A stretch of 64,000 bases of DNA from CAIUGU01 sp040080215 (GTDB lineage: Bacteria; Pseudomonadota; Gammaproteobacteria; Steroidobacterales; Steroidobacteraceae): positions 1 to 64,000 of the forward strand of contig JBEBIT010000008.1 of NCBI GenBank assembly GCA_040080215.1, written 5' to 3'. Shown here in pieces: positions 33,995-41,737 of this stretch (positions are counted from its first letter, which is position 1; each line of letters opens with the position of its first letter). A model generated the notes under the pieces. The model did not search any database and was not told the DNA's origin. It saw nothing but the letters and a program-made list of their open reading frames with translations. The position numbers and the translations under genes are program-made.

Positions 33995-34900
33995 ATGCGA
34001 GTCGCGAACTGTTCGAGACGGGAATTCATCACCGGCGCGCTGTCGGCAGCCGCAGTGGTCGGAGGCTTGGGCCTCTCGCGCAACGCGTTCGCGCTCGATA
34101 CGCCTTTCCTGTTCCAGACGCATTCGCTCAGGGACTGGTTCATCCGCGATTTCGCCGGCACCCTCAAGGAGCTCAAGGACGTGGGCTACACCGGGATGGA
34201 GATCACTTCGTTCCACGGCTTCAAGGGCAACGTGCGCGGTGACTACGGCCCGCTCACCGACATGCCGCCGGCGCAGATCCGCAAGATCATCACGGACTCG
34301 GGCCTCAGCTGCGAGAGCAGCCACTTCATGGCGAATGAGTTCGACGAGGCAGGCTTTGGCGCCGCGGTCGACTGGGCGCATGGCGTCGGCCTCAAGTACA
34401 TGGTCGCGACGGGCTTGCCCACCGCAAAGACGTCGGCGGAATGGCGGCAGCAGTTCGACTGGATGAATCGCGTGGGCGAGCGGGTCCGCCGCGAAGGCAT
34501 GCGGCTTGGCTTCCATACCGACGCATCCGTATGGACGCGCTACGACGGCAAGCTCGCGATGGACGAGATGCTGCGTAACGTGCCCGACGAGAACTGCCTG
34601 CAGCAGCTCGATCTTGCCGGCGTCATCGAACACGACGTGGATGCAGGGGCGTACCTTTCGGCCCATCCCGGTCGTTTCTATTGGCTGCACCTGCGCGACG
34701 GCGTGAAGCCCGCGCAAGCCGGCGCCTACCTGCCCGCCCTCGTGCCGGGGCAGGGTGTGATCAACTGGAAGAGCGTGATGGCCGGCGCAAAGAAGGCGGG
34801 CGTCAAGAGTTACATCGTCGAGATGCAGGTGCGTCCGGTGGAAGGTTCGATGGATGCTTTCAAGGAAAGCTACAAGTACCTGCGCGCGATGACGCTCTGA
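33995..34900 (+). CDS. Tat-exported sugar isomerase/epimerase-like TIM-barrel protein
   Basis: A 301-residue TIM-barrel protein. A twin-arginine signal (CSRREFITGALSAAAVVGG) precedes the barrel, which opens FLFQTHSLRDWFIRDFAGTLK. Further segments are VGYTGMEITSFHGF, LSCESSHFMANEF, RLGFHTDASVW, QQLDLAGVIEHDVDAG, FYWLHLRDGVKP and SYIVEMQVRP. GGAGGGGAACCC precedes the ATG at 33995; the upstream ATG at 33941 is less likely. It is third of the exported barrels in the window but less like the other two, which share their C-terminal halves. A class A operator sits in its promoter, so it is likely co-regulated with the transporter at 6110 and the 28171 operon. Confidence 0.85.
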   Translation: MRVANCSRREFITGALSAAAVVGGLGLSRNAFALDTPFLFQTHSLRDWFIRDFAGTLKELKDVGYTGMEITSFHGFKGNVRGDYGPLTDMPPAQIRKIITDSGLSCESSHFMANEFDEAGFGAAVDWAHGVGLKYMVATGLPTAKTSAEWRQQFDWMNRVGERVRREGMRLGFHTDASVWTRYDGKLAMDEMLRNVPDENCLQQLDLAGVIEHDVDAGAYLSAHPGRFYWLHLRDGVKPAQAGAYLPALVPGQGVINWKSVMAGAKKAGVKSYIVEMQVRPVEGSMDAFKESYKYLRAMTL

Positions 34901-34922
34901 TCGCAGGATTGGGAAGTCCGAT

Positions 34923-35792
34923 ATGCCCGATACCCACGCTACGCACTCGTCAATGGTGCCGCTGCTGCGCCTAAGCGATGGTCGCACCGCGCCGCAGCTT
35001 GGCCTCGGCGTATGGCAGGTTCCCGACGACACAGTGGCTCGCGTCGTCCGCGACGCGATTGGTCTCGGCTACCGCTCCATCGACACCGCAACGATCTATG
35101 GCAATGAACGGGGAATCGGGCAGGGCATTCGAGAGTCCGCGTTGCCTCGAGGGCAGTTATTCATCACGACCAAGCTGTGGAACACCAGCCACGGCTACGA
35201 TGCAACACTATTGGCATTCAGCGAGAGCCTCGCGAAATTGCAGCTCGACTATGTGGACCTCTACCTGATCCACTGGCCCGTTGCGAGTTCAGGCGAGTTC
35301 ATCGAGAGCTGGCGCGCGATGATCAAGTTGAGGCAGGACGGGCGCGTGCGGTCGATCGGTGTCTGCAATTTCAATCCGGCGCACCTCGTCCGGTTGATTG
35401 AAGAGACGGGCGTCCGGCCGGTGGTCAACCAGATCGAGTTGCACCCGGGCTTCCAGCAGCACGAGGTGTCGAAGTTCAATGCGACGCTCGACGTCGTGAC
35501 TGAATCGTGGAGCCCGCTGGGGCAGGGCAAGGTCCTCACCCATCCGGTGGTGGCGGCCATGGCGCGGAAGCACCAGCGCACACCCGCGCAGGTCGTGCTG
35601 CGCTGGCATCTCGACCAGGGGTTCATGGTGATACCAAAGACCGTCCATGCCGAGCGCCTGCGGGAGAACCTAGCACCTTTCGGTTTCTCGCTGGACGACG
35701 ATGATCATGCCGCGATCGCCACCCTCGATAACCCGCAAGGCAGGCTCGGGGAAGATCCCGAGCTCGTGGGACTGCCGCCGCCGCATGCTTGA
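34923..35792 (+). CDS. Aldo/keto reductase (2,5-diketo-gluconate reductase-like)
   Basis: A 289-residue NADPH-dependent carbonyl reductase, cytoplasmic. The (alpha/beta)8 signature motifs are GLGVWQVPDD, YRSIDTATIYGNERGIG with catalytic Asp and Tyr, FITTKLWNT with Lys, YLIHWPV with His, VNQIELHPGFQQ, and the C-terminal cofactor loop FMVIPKTVHAERLREN. The closest family relatives are DkgA/DkgB-type enzymes that reduce diketo-sugars and aldehydes. It starts 22 bases after the TIM-barrel gene and is followed closely by an amidohydrolase gene, so one transcript may carry all three. Confidence 0.9.
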   Translation: MPDTHATHSSMVPLLRLSDGRTAPQLGLGVWQVPDDTVARVVRDAIGLGYRSIDTATIYGNERGIGQGIRESALPRGQLFITTKLWNTSHGYDATLLAFSESLAKLQLDYVDLYLIHWPVASSGEFIESWRAMIKLRQDGRVRSIGVCNFNPAHLVRLIEETGVRPVVNQIELHPGFQQHEVSKFNATLDVVTESWSPLGQGKVLTHPVVAAMARKHQRTPAQVVLRWHLDQGFMVIPKTVHAERLRENLAPFGFSLDDDDHAAIATLDNPQGRLGEDPELVGLPPPHA

Positions 35793-35802
35793 TGGAGCCG
35801 CG

Positions 35803-36837
35803 ATGGATACAGTGACACCTGACTTGATGCGCCGTGCGGTGCTGCAGGGCCTCGGGGCCAGCGGACTCGGTGCCCTGCTGTCACCCCGAGCGACGTTCGC
35901 CGCAGCGACTGCGCCCCATCGCATCGACATTCATTCGCACATTGCGCCTCCCGAGTGGATACGCAGCCTGACGCCCGAGGGCGTCATCCTGCCGCCGCTC
36001 GCCAACTGGACGATTGCGCGACATCTCGACGACATGGATGGGGCGGGCGTTGCCACGGCCATCACGTCGATGACCTCGCCGGGATTGTGGTTTGGCGACC
36101 CTGCGGTCGCGAGGCCGCTCGCCCGCGCGTGCAATGATTACGCGGCGCAGCTGCGGGCAGACTATCCTGGCCGATTCGGCGTCTTCGTCGTGCTACCGCT
36201 GCCTGACATCGACGGCAGCCTCAAGGAGCTCGAATACGGTCTCGATGTGCTCAAGGCCGACGGAGTGTGCCTGTTCACCAGCTATGGCGACAAATGGCTC
36301 GGTGACCCGGCGTTCGATCCGGTGTTCGCCGAACTGAACCGCCGCAAGACCGTGGTGTACACCCATCCGATCAGCGCGAACTGCTGCCGCAACCTCGTGC
36401 CCGGCATCAATGACCCCTCCATCGAGTTCGGTACGGATACCACGCGTGCGATCGCGCGCTTCGTCTACAGCGGCAGCGCAGCGCGGTTCCCCGACGTGAA
36501 GCTGATCTTCAGCCATGCTGGCGGCACGATGCCGTTCCTGATCGAGCGGTTCGACCTGTTGTCGCGAACCCCGCCGTATCCGCAATCGCTGCCCGCCGGC
36601 TTCCGATCGTACGCGCGGAACTTCTATTACGACACGGCGCAATCGTCGAACGCGGTGGCGCTCACTGCATTGAAGGCCGTGGTGCCCACATCGCATATTC
36701 TGTTCGGCACGGACTATCCGTTCCGCACGTCGCTGGAACACGTCGAAGGATTGCAGAAAGCCGGTGTGTTTACCGCGGAGGAAGTCCGCGGGATCGAACG
36801 CGATCACGCGCTGGCGTTGCTCGGAAGGCCCCGATAG
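35803..36837 (+). CDS. Exported amidohydrolase-2 (ACMSD-like metal-dependent hydrolase or decarboxylase)
   Basis: A 344-residue metal-dependent enzyme of the amidohydrolase 2 family, which includes ACMSD and aromatic acid decarboxylases. The N-terminus LMRRAVLQGLGASGLGALLS resembles a twin-arginine signal. The metal motif is DIHSHIAPPEW (HxH), with VYTHPISANCC, LIFSHAGGTMPF and LFGTDYPFRTS supplying His, His and Asp. It starts 10 bases after the aldo/keto reductase. It is a clear paralogue of the convergent gene at 36875-37924; both share MTSPGLWFGD/ITQPGVWFGD, LPDxxGSLxEL and LGDPAFDPVFAELNRRK-like blocks. Hydrolysis or decarboxylation of an aromatic intermediate is likely. Confidence 0.84.
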   Translation: MDTVTPDLMRRAVLQGLGASGLGALLSPRATFAAATAPHRIDIHSHIAPPEWIRSLTPEGVILPPLANWTIARHLDDMDGAGVATAITSMTSPGLWFGDPAVARPLARACNDYAAQLRADYPGRFGVFVVLPLPDIDGSLKELEYGLDVLKADGVCLFTSYGDKWLGDPAFDPVFAELNRRKTVVYTHPISANCCRNLVPGINDPSIEFGTDTTRAIARFVYSGSAARFPDVKLIFSHAGGTMPFLIERFDLLSRTPPYPQSLPAGFRSYARNFYYDTAQSSNAVALTALKAVVPTSHILFGTDYPFRTSLEHVEGLQKAGVFTAEEVRGIERDHALALLGRPR

Positions 36838-36839
36838 AC

Positions 36840-36863
36840 CGCTGCGTCCGGACCAGCGCAGCG
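36840..36863. terminator. Weak hairpin between convergent amidohydrolase genes
   Basis: CGCTGCG and CGCAGCG form a 7-base stem with a 10-base loop, 2 bases after one stop and 11 bases before the other. There is no T-run, so a terminator role is only suggested by position. Confidence 0.3.
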
Positions 36864-36874
36864 TCGCCCTGAGT

Positions 36875-37924
36875 TCAGCCGCGGAAACGCGGCAGCAGTT
36901 TCAGCGCGTTGTCGCGCCGCACGGCGAGCAACTCGGCCGCCGACAAGCCGAGTCCGGCGAGGCCGTCATTCGTCGCACCCACGGGGACGTAAGGGTAATC
37001 GCTGCCCAGCATGATCTGCGAGATCGGTGCGACGGTGGCCAGGGCGGCCCATGCCGCGCGATTGGCCGCATTGGCCATTTCGTAGTGCAAGCGCGCGAGT
37101 TCCGCGTTCAGGCCTTGTGGCATCTTCTCCGCCTTGTCCTTCGCCGTGGCGAGCTGCGAGATGCGGCCCGCGAGGACCGGCAGCGTGCCGCCTGCATGCG
37201 AGAACACGAAGCGGATGTCCCGGTACTTCATCAGGCTGCCGGTAAACAGCAGGCTGGTGATGGCGCGCGCCGTGTCGTGCGGATATTCAATGAGGTTGGG
37301 TGTCACTGACGACATCAGCGTGCGGCAGCAGTCAGCGCCCGTCGGGTGATAGTAGACGACGGCCTTGCGACGGTTGAGTTCCTCGAGGACCGGGGCAAAC
37401 AGCGGATCGCCGGCCCACTTGTCGCCATGGCTCGTCATCATGCCGATGCCGTCTGCCTTGAGCACATCAAGGGCGTAGGCAAGTTCGCGCAGGCTCCCCT
37501 CCGTGTCGGGCAGGGGCAATGCAGCGAAGAAGCCGAAGCGGCCGGGGTGGTCGGCCGCCAGTTTCGCCATGTATTCATTGCACTGCCGCGCGAGCTTGCG
37601 GCCCTGTTCGACGTCGCCGAACCAGACGCCCGGCTGCGTGATCGACGCTACGGCCGACGCGATGCCGTTGCGGTCCATTTCCTCGAGCGTGCGCGCCAGC
37701 GTCCATTGTTCGATGATCGCGGGACTGACTGAATTCGCGCGGGCGACGGCAAGGAAATCCGGCGGGAACACGTGGTGATGGACGTCGATGAAGCCCTTGC
37801 CGGCGGCTGGCGCCGCAGTCCACCCGCTGCCTGGCAACAGGAGCGCACTGGCGGCAGCACCGAGGCCGGCCAGTACCTGTCGTCTCGACACAGCCGATTC
37901 GTTGTCCGATTGGAAGGGATGCAT
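36875..37924 (-). CDS. Tat-exported amidohydrolase-2 (ACMSD-like)
   Basis: A 349-residue paralogue of the 35803 protein, on the other strand. The signal is a clear twin-arginine type (SRRQVLAGLGAAASALLLPG). The metal motif is FIDVHHHVFPPDF, followed by VYYHPTGADCC, FVFSHAGGTLPV and IMLGSDYPYVPVG. AGGAGG lies before the ATG at 37924. It is the last gene of a leftward operon: alpha/beta hydrolase, LigA, LigB, this gene. Co-transcription with an extradiol dioxygenase supports a step of aromatic catabolism, such as hydrolysis or decarboxylation of a ring-derived acid; the Tat signal, unusual for such a step, places it in the periplasm. Confidence 0.86.
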   Translation of the reverse strand: MHPFQSDNESAVSRRQVLAGLGAAASALLLPGSGWTAAPAAGKGFIDVHHHVFPPDFLAVARANSVSPAIIEQWTLARTLEEMDRNGIASAVASITQPGVWFGDVEQGRKLARQCNEYMAKLAADHPGRFGFFAALPLPDTEGSLRELAYALDVLKADGIGMMTSHGDKWAGDPLFAPVLEELNRRKAVVYYHPTGADCCRTLMSSVTPNLIEYPHDTARAITSLLFTGSLMKYRDIRFVFSHAGGTLPVLAGRISQLATAKDKAEKMPQGLNAELARLHYEMANAANRAAWAALATVAPISQIMLGSDYPYVPVGATNDGLAGLGLSAAELLAVRRDNALKLLPRFRG

Positions 37925-37950
37925 GACGCCGTCCTCCTGATCCGATGCGA

Positions 37951-38784
37951 TTAGTCGCAGACTTGCTGCCACTCGGCAAGCGCAATGCCGGTATACCACG
38001 TGGTCAGCGGCCTGTAGAAGAAGCTGTCGAAGCGGGCACCCGGGCCGGCCACGCCACGCGCCATCAGCCACGTGCGGATCTCTTCGGTGCCGTTGCCGGC
38101 CAGGTTGACGTTGTCGGTCGCGTAGCGGACGACGGCTTCATCCGTGCCTTCGCGCAGCAAGCGCAGGAACTCCTTGTCGAACGCTTCGTTGATCATGCCC
38201 ATGCGGGGCGTGCCGACGTCATGGCTCAAGCCTCCCGTGCCGAGAAAGCACACGCGCTCGACACCTTTGAAGCTCGCGATCGCCTCGCGCAGGAGCTTTC
38301 CCCATTGCAGGCAACGTTGCATGGTCGGCAACGGCGGCTGCACGCAATTCACAAGCAGCGGCACCACGGGGAGGTCACCAGGAACGCCCGCCAGTTCGAG
38401 CGGCGTGAGCATCCCGTGATCGAGGATCAGCTCCATGGACAGCGCCGGATCGAAGCCCGCAGCATAGGCTTCGCCGATCAGATGGGCACCGAGCGCCGCA
38501 TTGCCTTGCAGCCAGCGTCGCTTGGCCTTGAGCCAGGGCTCGATCGGTGTCTCGTAGCTGTCCGCCGCGCCGATGCAGAAGGCGGGCAGGTTGTTGAGGA
38601 AGAAGTTGTGCAGGTGGTCATCCGCGGCGATGACGATGGCCTGCGGGCGCGCGGCCGCAATGCGCTTCCCGAGTTCCTTGAAGCTGGCGTAGACCGCCTC
38701 CCGGTCCGCTACCGACACGGCGTCGGGGAAATTCAGCATCACCGGAGTATGGGTTGCGGCGAAGACGCCGGTGATGTCAGCCAT
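37951..38784 (-). CDS. Extradiol ring-cleavage dioxygenase, LigB-type catalytic subunit
   Basis: A 277-residue class III extradiol dioxygenase subunit related to protocatechuate 4,5-dioxygenase beta (LigB) and gallate dioxygenase. It opens catecholic rings with O2 using Fe(II). Likely iron and catalytic residues lie in FAATHTPVM, IVIAADDHLHNFF, LILDHGMLTPLEL and FLGTGGLSHDVGTP. The C-terminus NGTEEIRTWLMARG resembles the LigB family. It overlaps the small alpha-subunit gene by 8 bases, as expected for a two-subunit enzyme made in equal amounts. Protocatechuate, gallate or a related catechol is the probable substrate; the exact one is not readable. Confidence 0.88.
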   Translation of the reverse strand: MADITGVFAATHTPVMLNFPDAVSVADREAVYASFKELGKRIAAARPQAIVIAADDHLHNFFLNNLPAFCIGAADSYETPIEPWLKAKRRWLQGNAALGAHLIGEAYAAGFDPALSMELILDHGMLTPLELAGVPGDLPVVPLLVNCVQPPLPTMQRCLQWGKLLREAIASFKGVERVCFLGTGGLSHDVGTPRMGMINEAFDKEFLRLLREGTDEAVVRYATDNVNLAGNGTEEIRTWLMARGVAGPGARFDSFFYRPLTTWYTGIALAEWQQVCD

Positions 38785-39106
38785 GGACCGGACCTACTGC
38801 GCGCAAGGAGTCGAGGAAAGTGTCTTCGGGAATCCTGAGCGCGAGGCAATGGGCACGGATCAGGTACGGATTGGCGCCCGCGAGATACATCTGGCCGAAG
38901 TCATTGTCGTAGAGCGCCTGCTTGAGGGCCTGGGGCAACGGGATCTTGGCCATGTACGCGACGCGATCGGCCACGAAGCGCTCGAAGTCGGGACGCTTGT
39001 GTTGCACGTCGAACAGGATGCGGTCGATCCAGTACGCGTCCGCATCCGGCATGCCGAGCTGCCAGTTCTTGCCGTTGTAGCGCGGCTTCGCGGTCGCCTC
39101 CGTCAT
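38777..39106 (-). CDS. Extradiol dioxygenase, LigA-type alpha subunit
   Basis: A 109-residue small subunit of a LigAB-type dioxygenase. It lacks metal ligands and should help close the active site of the catalytic subunit. Segments YMAKIPLPQALKQALYDND and FGQMYLAGANPYLIRAHCLA are typical of LigA proteins, including the conserved 'DFGxMYxxGANxY' block. The start at 39106 overlaps the stop of the upstream hydrolase by four bases (ATGA), and its stop overlaps the LigB-type start by eight bases. The three genes are therefore translationally coupled. Confidence 0.88.
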   Translation of the reverse strand: MTEATAKPRYNGKNWQLGMPDADAYWIDRILFDVQHKRPDFERFVADRVAYMAKIPLPQALKQALYDNDFGQMYLAGANPYLIRAHCLALRIPEDTFLDSLRAVGPVHG

Positions 39107-40242
39107 GCACGGACCTGTTCGACGAGCCACTCGACGATCGTCGGCACGGTACGGGGCGTGTGGCCCATGTGGCCGCCCGGAAAGAGCCGCACGGATTTCG
39201 GACTGCCGTGATCGAGGAGCAGGAAGATATCCTCGACAGGACACTGCTTGTCGAACTTGCCGTTGACGAGCAGGAGCGGGGCGCACGGCCGGTCGAGAAG
39301 CCCCAAGTCCACAAGCGAGAGCTTCTGGAAGAACTCGATGTACTCGGCGTCGCTCGATGCACCGAGCATGCGGCTGCGGGTCTCGACGAGTTCCATCAGG
39401 TAGCTGTCTGGGTAGCGCGAGGCTTCGACCCAATCCTTCTGGAACATGTGGTGTGCACCGCCGCCCCAGCTCACGGCGCCTGCGATGCGTTCCGGATGCA
39501 GGTGCGCGAGCTTGGTCGCCCAGTAACCGCCAAAGGAGCGGCCGAGGCAGCCCACCTTCGCGCCGCTCAAGTCGGCCTGCGCTGCGATCCAGTCGAACAC
39601 GGGCAGGAACTGGCGCTCCGCGTCGAACGAACCGACGACAGGCGATTCGCCGGTGCCGGCGTTATCCATGGCAATCGTGGCAACGCCCGCGGCGAGCAGG
39701 GCATTGCTGACTTCCGTCATCTGCTCCTTCCACGCATCCACGCCGCCCCACATCACGACGACAGGCGGCTTCGCCACATTGACTGGACGGCGGACGAGAA
39801 TCGGAATGACAGTGCCTTCGCCGGGTCGCCCGGAAAAGGGCACCTCGACACGCTCGATGCCTATCTTGAAGTAGCGCGCGGCATCGAGGTACGTCTCGCG
39901 TTCGCGGCGGGCGCATTCCAGCTTGCGCGGGTGATTGGGGCACGGAAAGCGGCCAAAGAAGTAGTAGCCGTGTGCGCGCATATACAACCCGGCGGCCAAG
40001 GTGGCGTCGCCTCGCACTTCGGCGGCCCGCGCGAGTTCCGCCGTGCGGTCGCCGGCCTTGCCCCAGACATCGACCCAGCTGTCGCCGTCCAGTCCCTTGA
40101 GGCTGTCGATCAGCGGCGCGGCTTCCCGCGGGTCGAGCAGTGAAAGCGGATGGGCACGCGCGGCCAGCTTGTCGTGCATCCACTGCTTGGCTTCGGCCAA
40201 GGTTCGCGGACGGCCGGTGGGCAGGGGGGGCGACTCAGCCAT
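39103..40242 (-). CDS. Alpha/beta hydrolase (esterase or C-C hydrolase, FrsA/dienelactone-hydrolase-like)
   Basis: A 379-residue alpha/beta hydrolase with a helical N-terminal cap region (about 1-150). The nucleophile elbow is GCLGRSFGGYWA (GxSxG, Ser about residue 245); later segments APLLLVNGKFDKQCPVEDIF and LFPGGHMGHTPRTV supply the acid and His. The size and cap resemble 2,6-dihydroxypseudooxynicotine hydrolase and FrsA-like proteins, some of which cleave C-C bonds in ring-derived diketones. First gene of the leftward operon with LigA, LigB and an amidohydrolase, so an ester or meta-cleavage product is the likely substrate. Confidence 0.82.
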   Translation of the reverse strand: MAESPPLPTGRPRTLAEAKQWMHDKLAARAHPLSLLDPREAAPLIDSLKGLDGDSWVDVWGKAGDRTAELARAAEVRGDATLAAGLYMRAHGYYFFGRFPCPNHPRKLECARRERETYLDAARYFKIGIERVEVPFSGRPGEGTVIPILVRRPVNVAKPPVVVMWGGVDAWKEQMTEVSNALLAAGVATIAMDNAGTGESPVVGSFDAERQFLPVFDWIAAQADLSGAKVGCLGRSFGGYWATKLAHLHPERIAGAVSWGGGAHHMFQKDWVEASRYPDSYLMELVETRSRMLGASSDAEYIEFFQKLSLVDLGLLDRPCAPLLLVNGKFDKQCPVEDIFLLLDHGSPKSVRLFPGGHMGHTPRTVPTIVEWLVEQVRA

Positions 40243-40384
40243 GGGTGTCAGTTCCGGGGACGAGCAAGAAGAGAGGCAACTGCCTGGTCAGGCATTGTCC
40301 CTGCTGGGTGTCGGGGGACGTTTGACGAATGCGCGATGGATGTTGCCTTGCCCTGCACAGGGGCGCGGCAAGGACGGACCGGGG

Positions 40385-41026
40385 TCAGGCCAGGCTGACG
40401 GAGAAAGCGGCGGTCGTCCTCGATTTGACATCATCAAGCGTGACGCCGGGTGCGAGTTCGCGCAGTTCGAACCCGGAATGTCGGTCCGATCTCGCGAAGA
40501 CGGCGAGGTCCGTGATCAGCAAATCGACGACGTTGACACCGGTGAGGGGAAGTTCGCAGCGCGGCTTGAACTTCGGCGCGCCCTTGCTCGTGTGTTCCAT
40601 CACGACGACGACGCGCTTGACGCCGGCGACGAGGTCCATCGCGCCGCCCATGCCCTTGACCATCTTGCCGGGTACCATCCAGTTGGCGATGTCCCCTCCC
40701 TCGGAGATTTCCATCGCGCCGAGTACCGAGAGATCGATGTGCCCGCCGCGGATCATTGCGAAGCTGTCGGCCGAGGAAAAGTACGACGAGAAGGGCAGTT
40801 CACTGACCGTCTGCTTGCCTGCGTTGATGAGGTCCGCGTCCTCCTGGCCCCTGAGCGGAAACGGTCCCATGCCCAGCATGCCGTTCTCCGACTGCAGGAT
40901 GACGTGCACGCCGGCAGGGATGTAGTTGGCAACCAGCGTCGGGATGCCGATGCCGAGGTTCACGTAATAGCCATCCTGCAGTTCGCGCGCTGCGCGCTCG
41001 GCCATCTGTTCGCGAGTCCACGGCAT
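40385..41026 (-). CDS. 3-oxoacid CoA-transferase subunit B
   Basis: A 213-residue beta subunit of a two-subunit CoA transferase (SCOT, PcaJ, AtoA family). The active-site glutamate lies in HVILQSENGMLGMGPFP (SENG motif), with YVNLGIGIPTLVANY at the N-terminus and DLLITDLAVF near the end. It is 6 bases downstream of the A subunit gene. In an aromatic cluster the usual role is activation of 3-oxoadipate with succinyl-CoA, or of acetoacetate; which one applies here is not decidable from sequence alone. A 142-base gap separates it from the hydrolase operon further left. Confidence 0.9.
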   Translation of the reverse strand: MPWTREQMAERAARELQDGYYVNLGIGIPTLVANYIPAGVHVILQSENGMLGMGPFPLRGQEDADLINAGKQTVSELPFSSYFSSADSFAMIRGGHIDLSVLGAMEISEGGDIANWMVPGKMVKGMGGAMDLVAGVKRVVVVMEHTSKGAPKFKPRCELPLTGVNVVDLLITDLAVFARSDRHSGFELRELAPGVTLDDVKSRTTAAFSVSLA

Positions 41027-41032
41027 GATTCG

Positions 41033-41737
41033 TCACGCCTCCCGCACAGTGCGGTTTTCGATGGGCTTCACGTAGTTCGCGCCCTGGAAAATGCGCTGCA
41101 CGTAAATGCCTGGCGTGTGGATCGCGTCGGGATCCAGCTCGCCAACCGGCACCAGATGTTCGACTTCGGCGATCGTCACGCGCCCGGCGGTGGCCATGTT
41201 CGGATTGAAGTTGCGCGCGGTCTTGCGGTAGATCAGGTTGCCTTCCGTATCGCCTTTCCAGGCTTTCACGAGCGAGATGTCCGCAGTGAGTCCCGTCTCG
41301 AAGACGTAAGTCTCCCCGTCGACGACGCGCTGTTCCTTGCCTTCGGCCACCAGCGTGCCGGCTCCCGTGCGCGTGAAGAACCCGTAAATGCCGGCGCCGC
41401 CTGCGCGGATACGCTCGGCGAGCGTGCCTTGCGGATTGAACTCGACTGCGAGCTCGCCCGTCAGGTACTGCTTTTCGAACAGCTTGTTCTCGCCGACATA
41501 CGACGACACCATCTTGGCGATCTGGCGCTGCTCAAGCAGCAGGCCAAGGCCGAAGCCGTCGAGGCCCGCATTGTTCGAGATGACGGTGAGGCCGCGCACC
41601 CCGGAGTCGCGCAGCGCAAGGATCAGGTTCTCGGGCAGGCCGCTCACGCCGAAGCCGCCGGCCATGATCGTCAAGTTGTCACGCAGCAGTCCCGACAACG
41701 CCGTCTTTGCGTCCGGGTAGACCTTGCCGTGCTTCAA
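41033..41737 (-). CDS. 3-oxoacid CoA-transferase subunit A
   Basis: A 234-residue alpha subunit of the same CoA transferase. The glycine-rich oxyanion region is TIMAGGFGVSGLPENLI; SNNAGLDGFGLGLLLEQ, SYVGENKLFEKQYLTGEL and FNPQGTLAERIRAGGAGI are standard. Its ATG overlaps the stop of the AraC-type regulator by four bases, so regulator, A and B form one leftward transcription unit. The two subunits together should make a heterotetramer of usual size. Confidence 0.9.
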   Translation of the reverse strand: MKHGKVYPDAKTALSGLLRDNLTIMAGGFGVSGLPENLILALRDSGVRGLTVISNNAGLDGFGLGLLLEQRQIAKMVSSYVGENKLFEKQYLTGELAVEFNPQGTLAERIRAGGAGIYGFFTRTGAGTLVAEGKEQRVVDGETYVFETGLTADISLVKAWKGDTEGNLIYRKTARNFNPNMATAGRVTIAEVEHLVPVGELDPDAIHTPGIYVQRIFQGANYVKPIENRTVREA

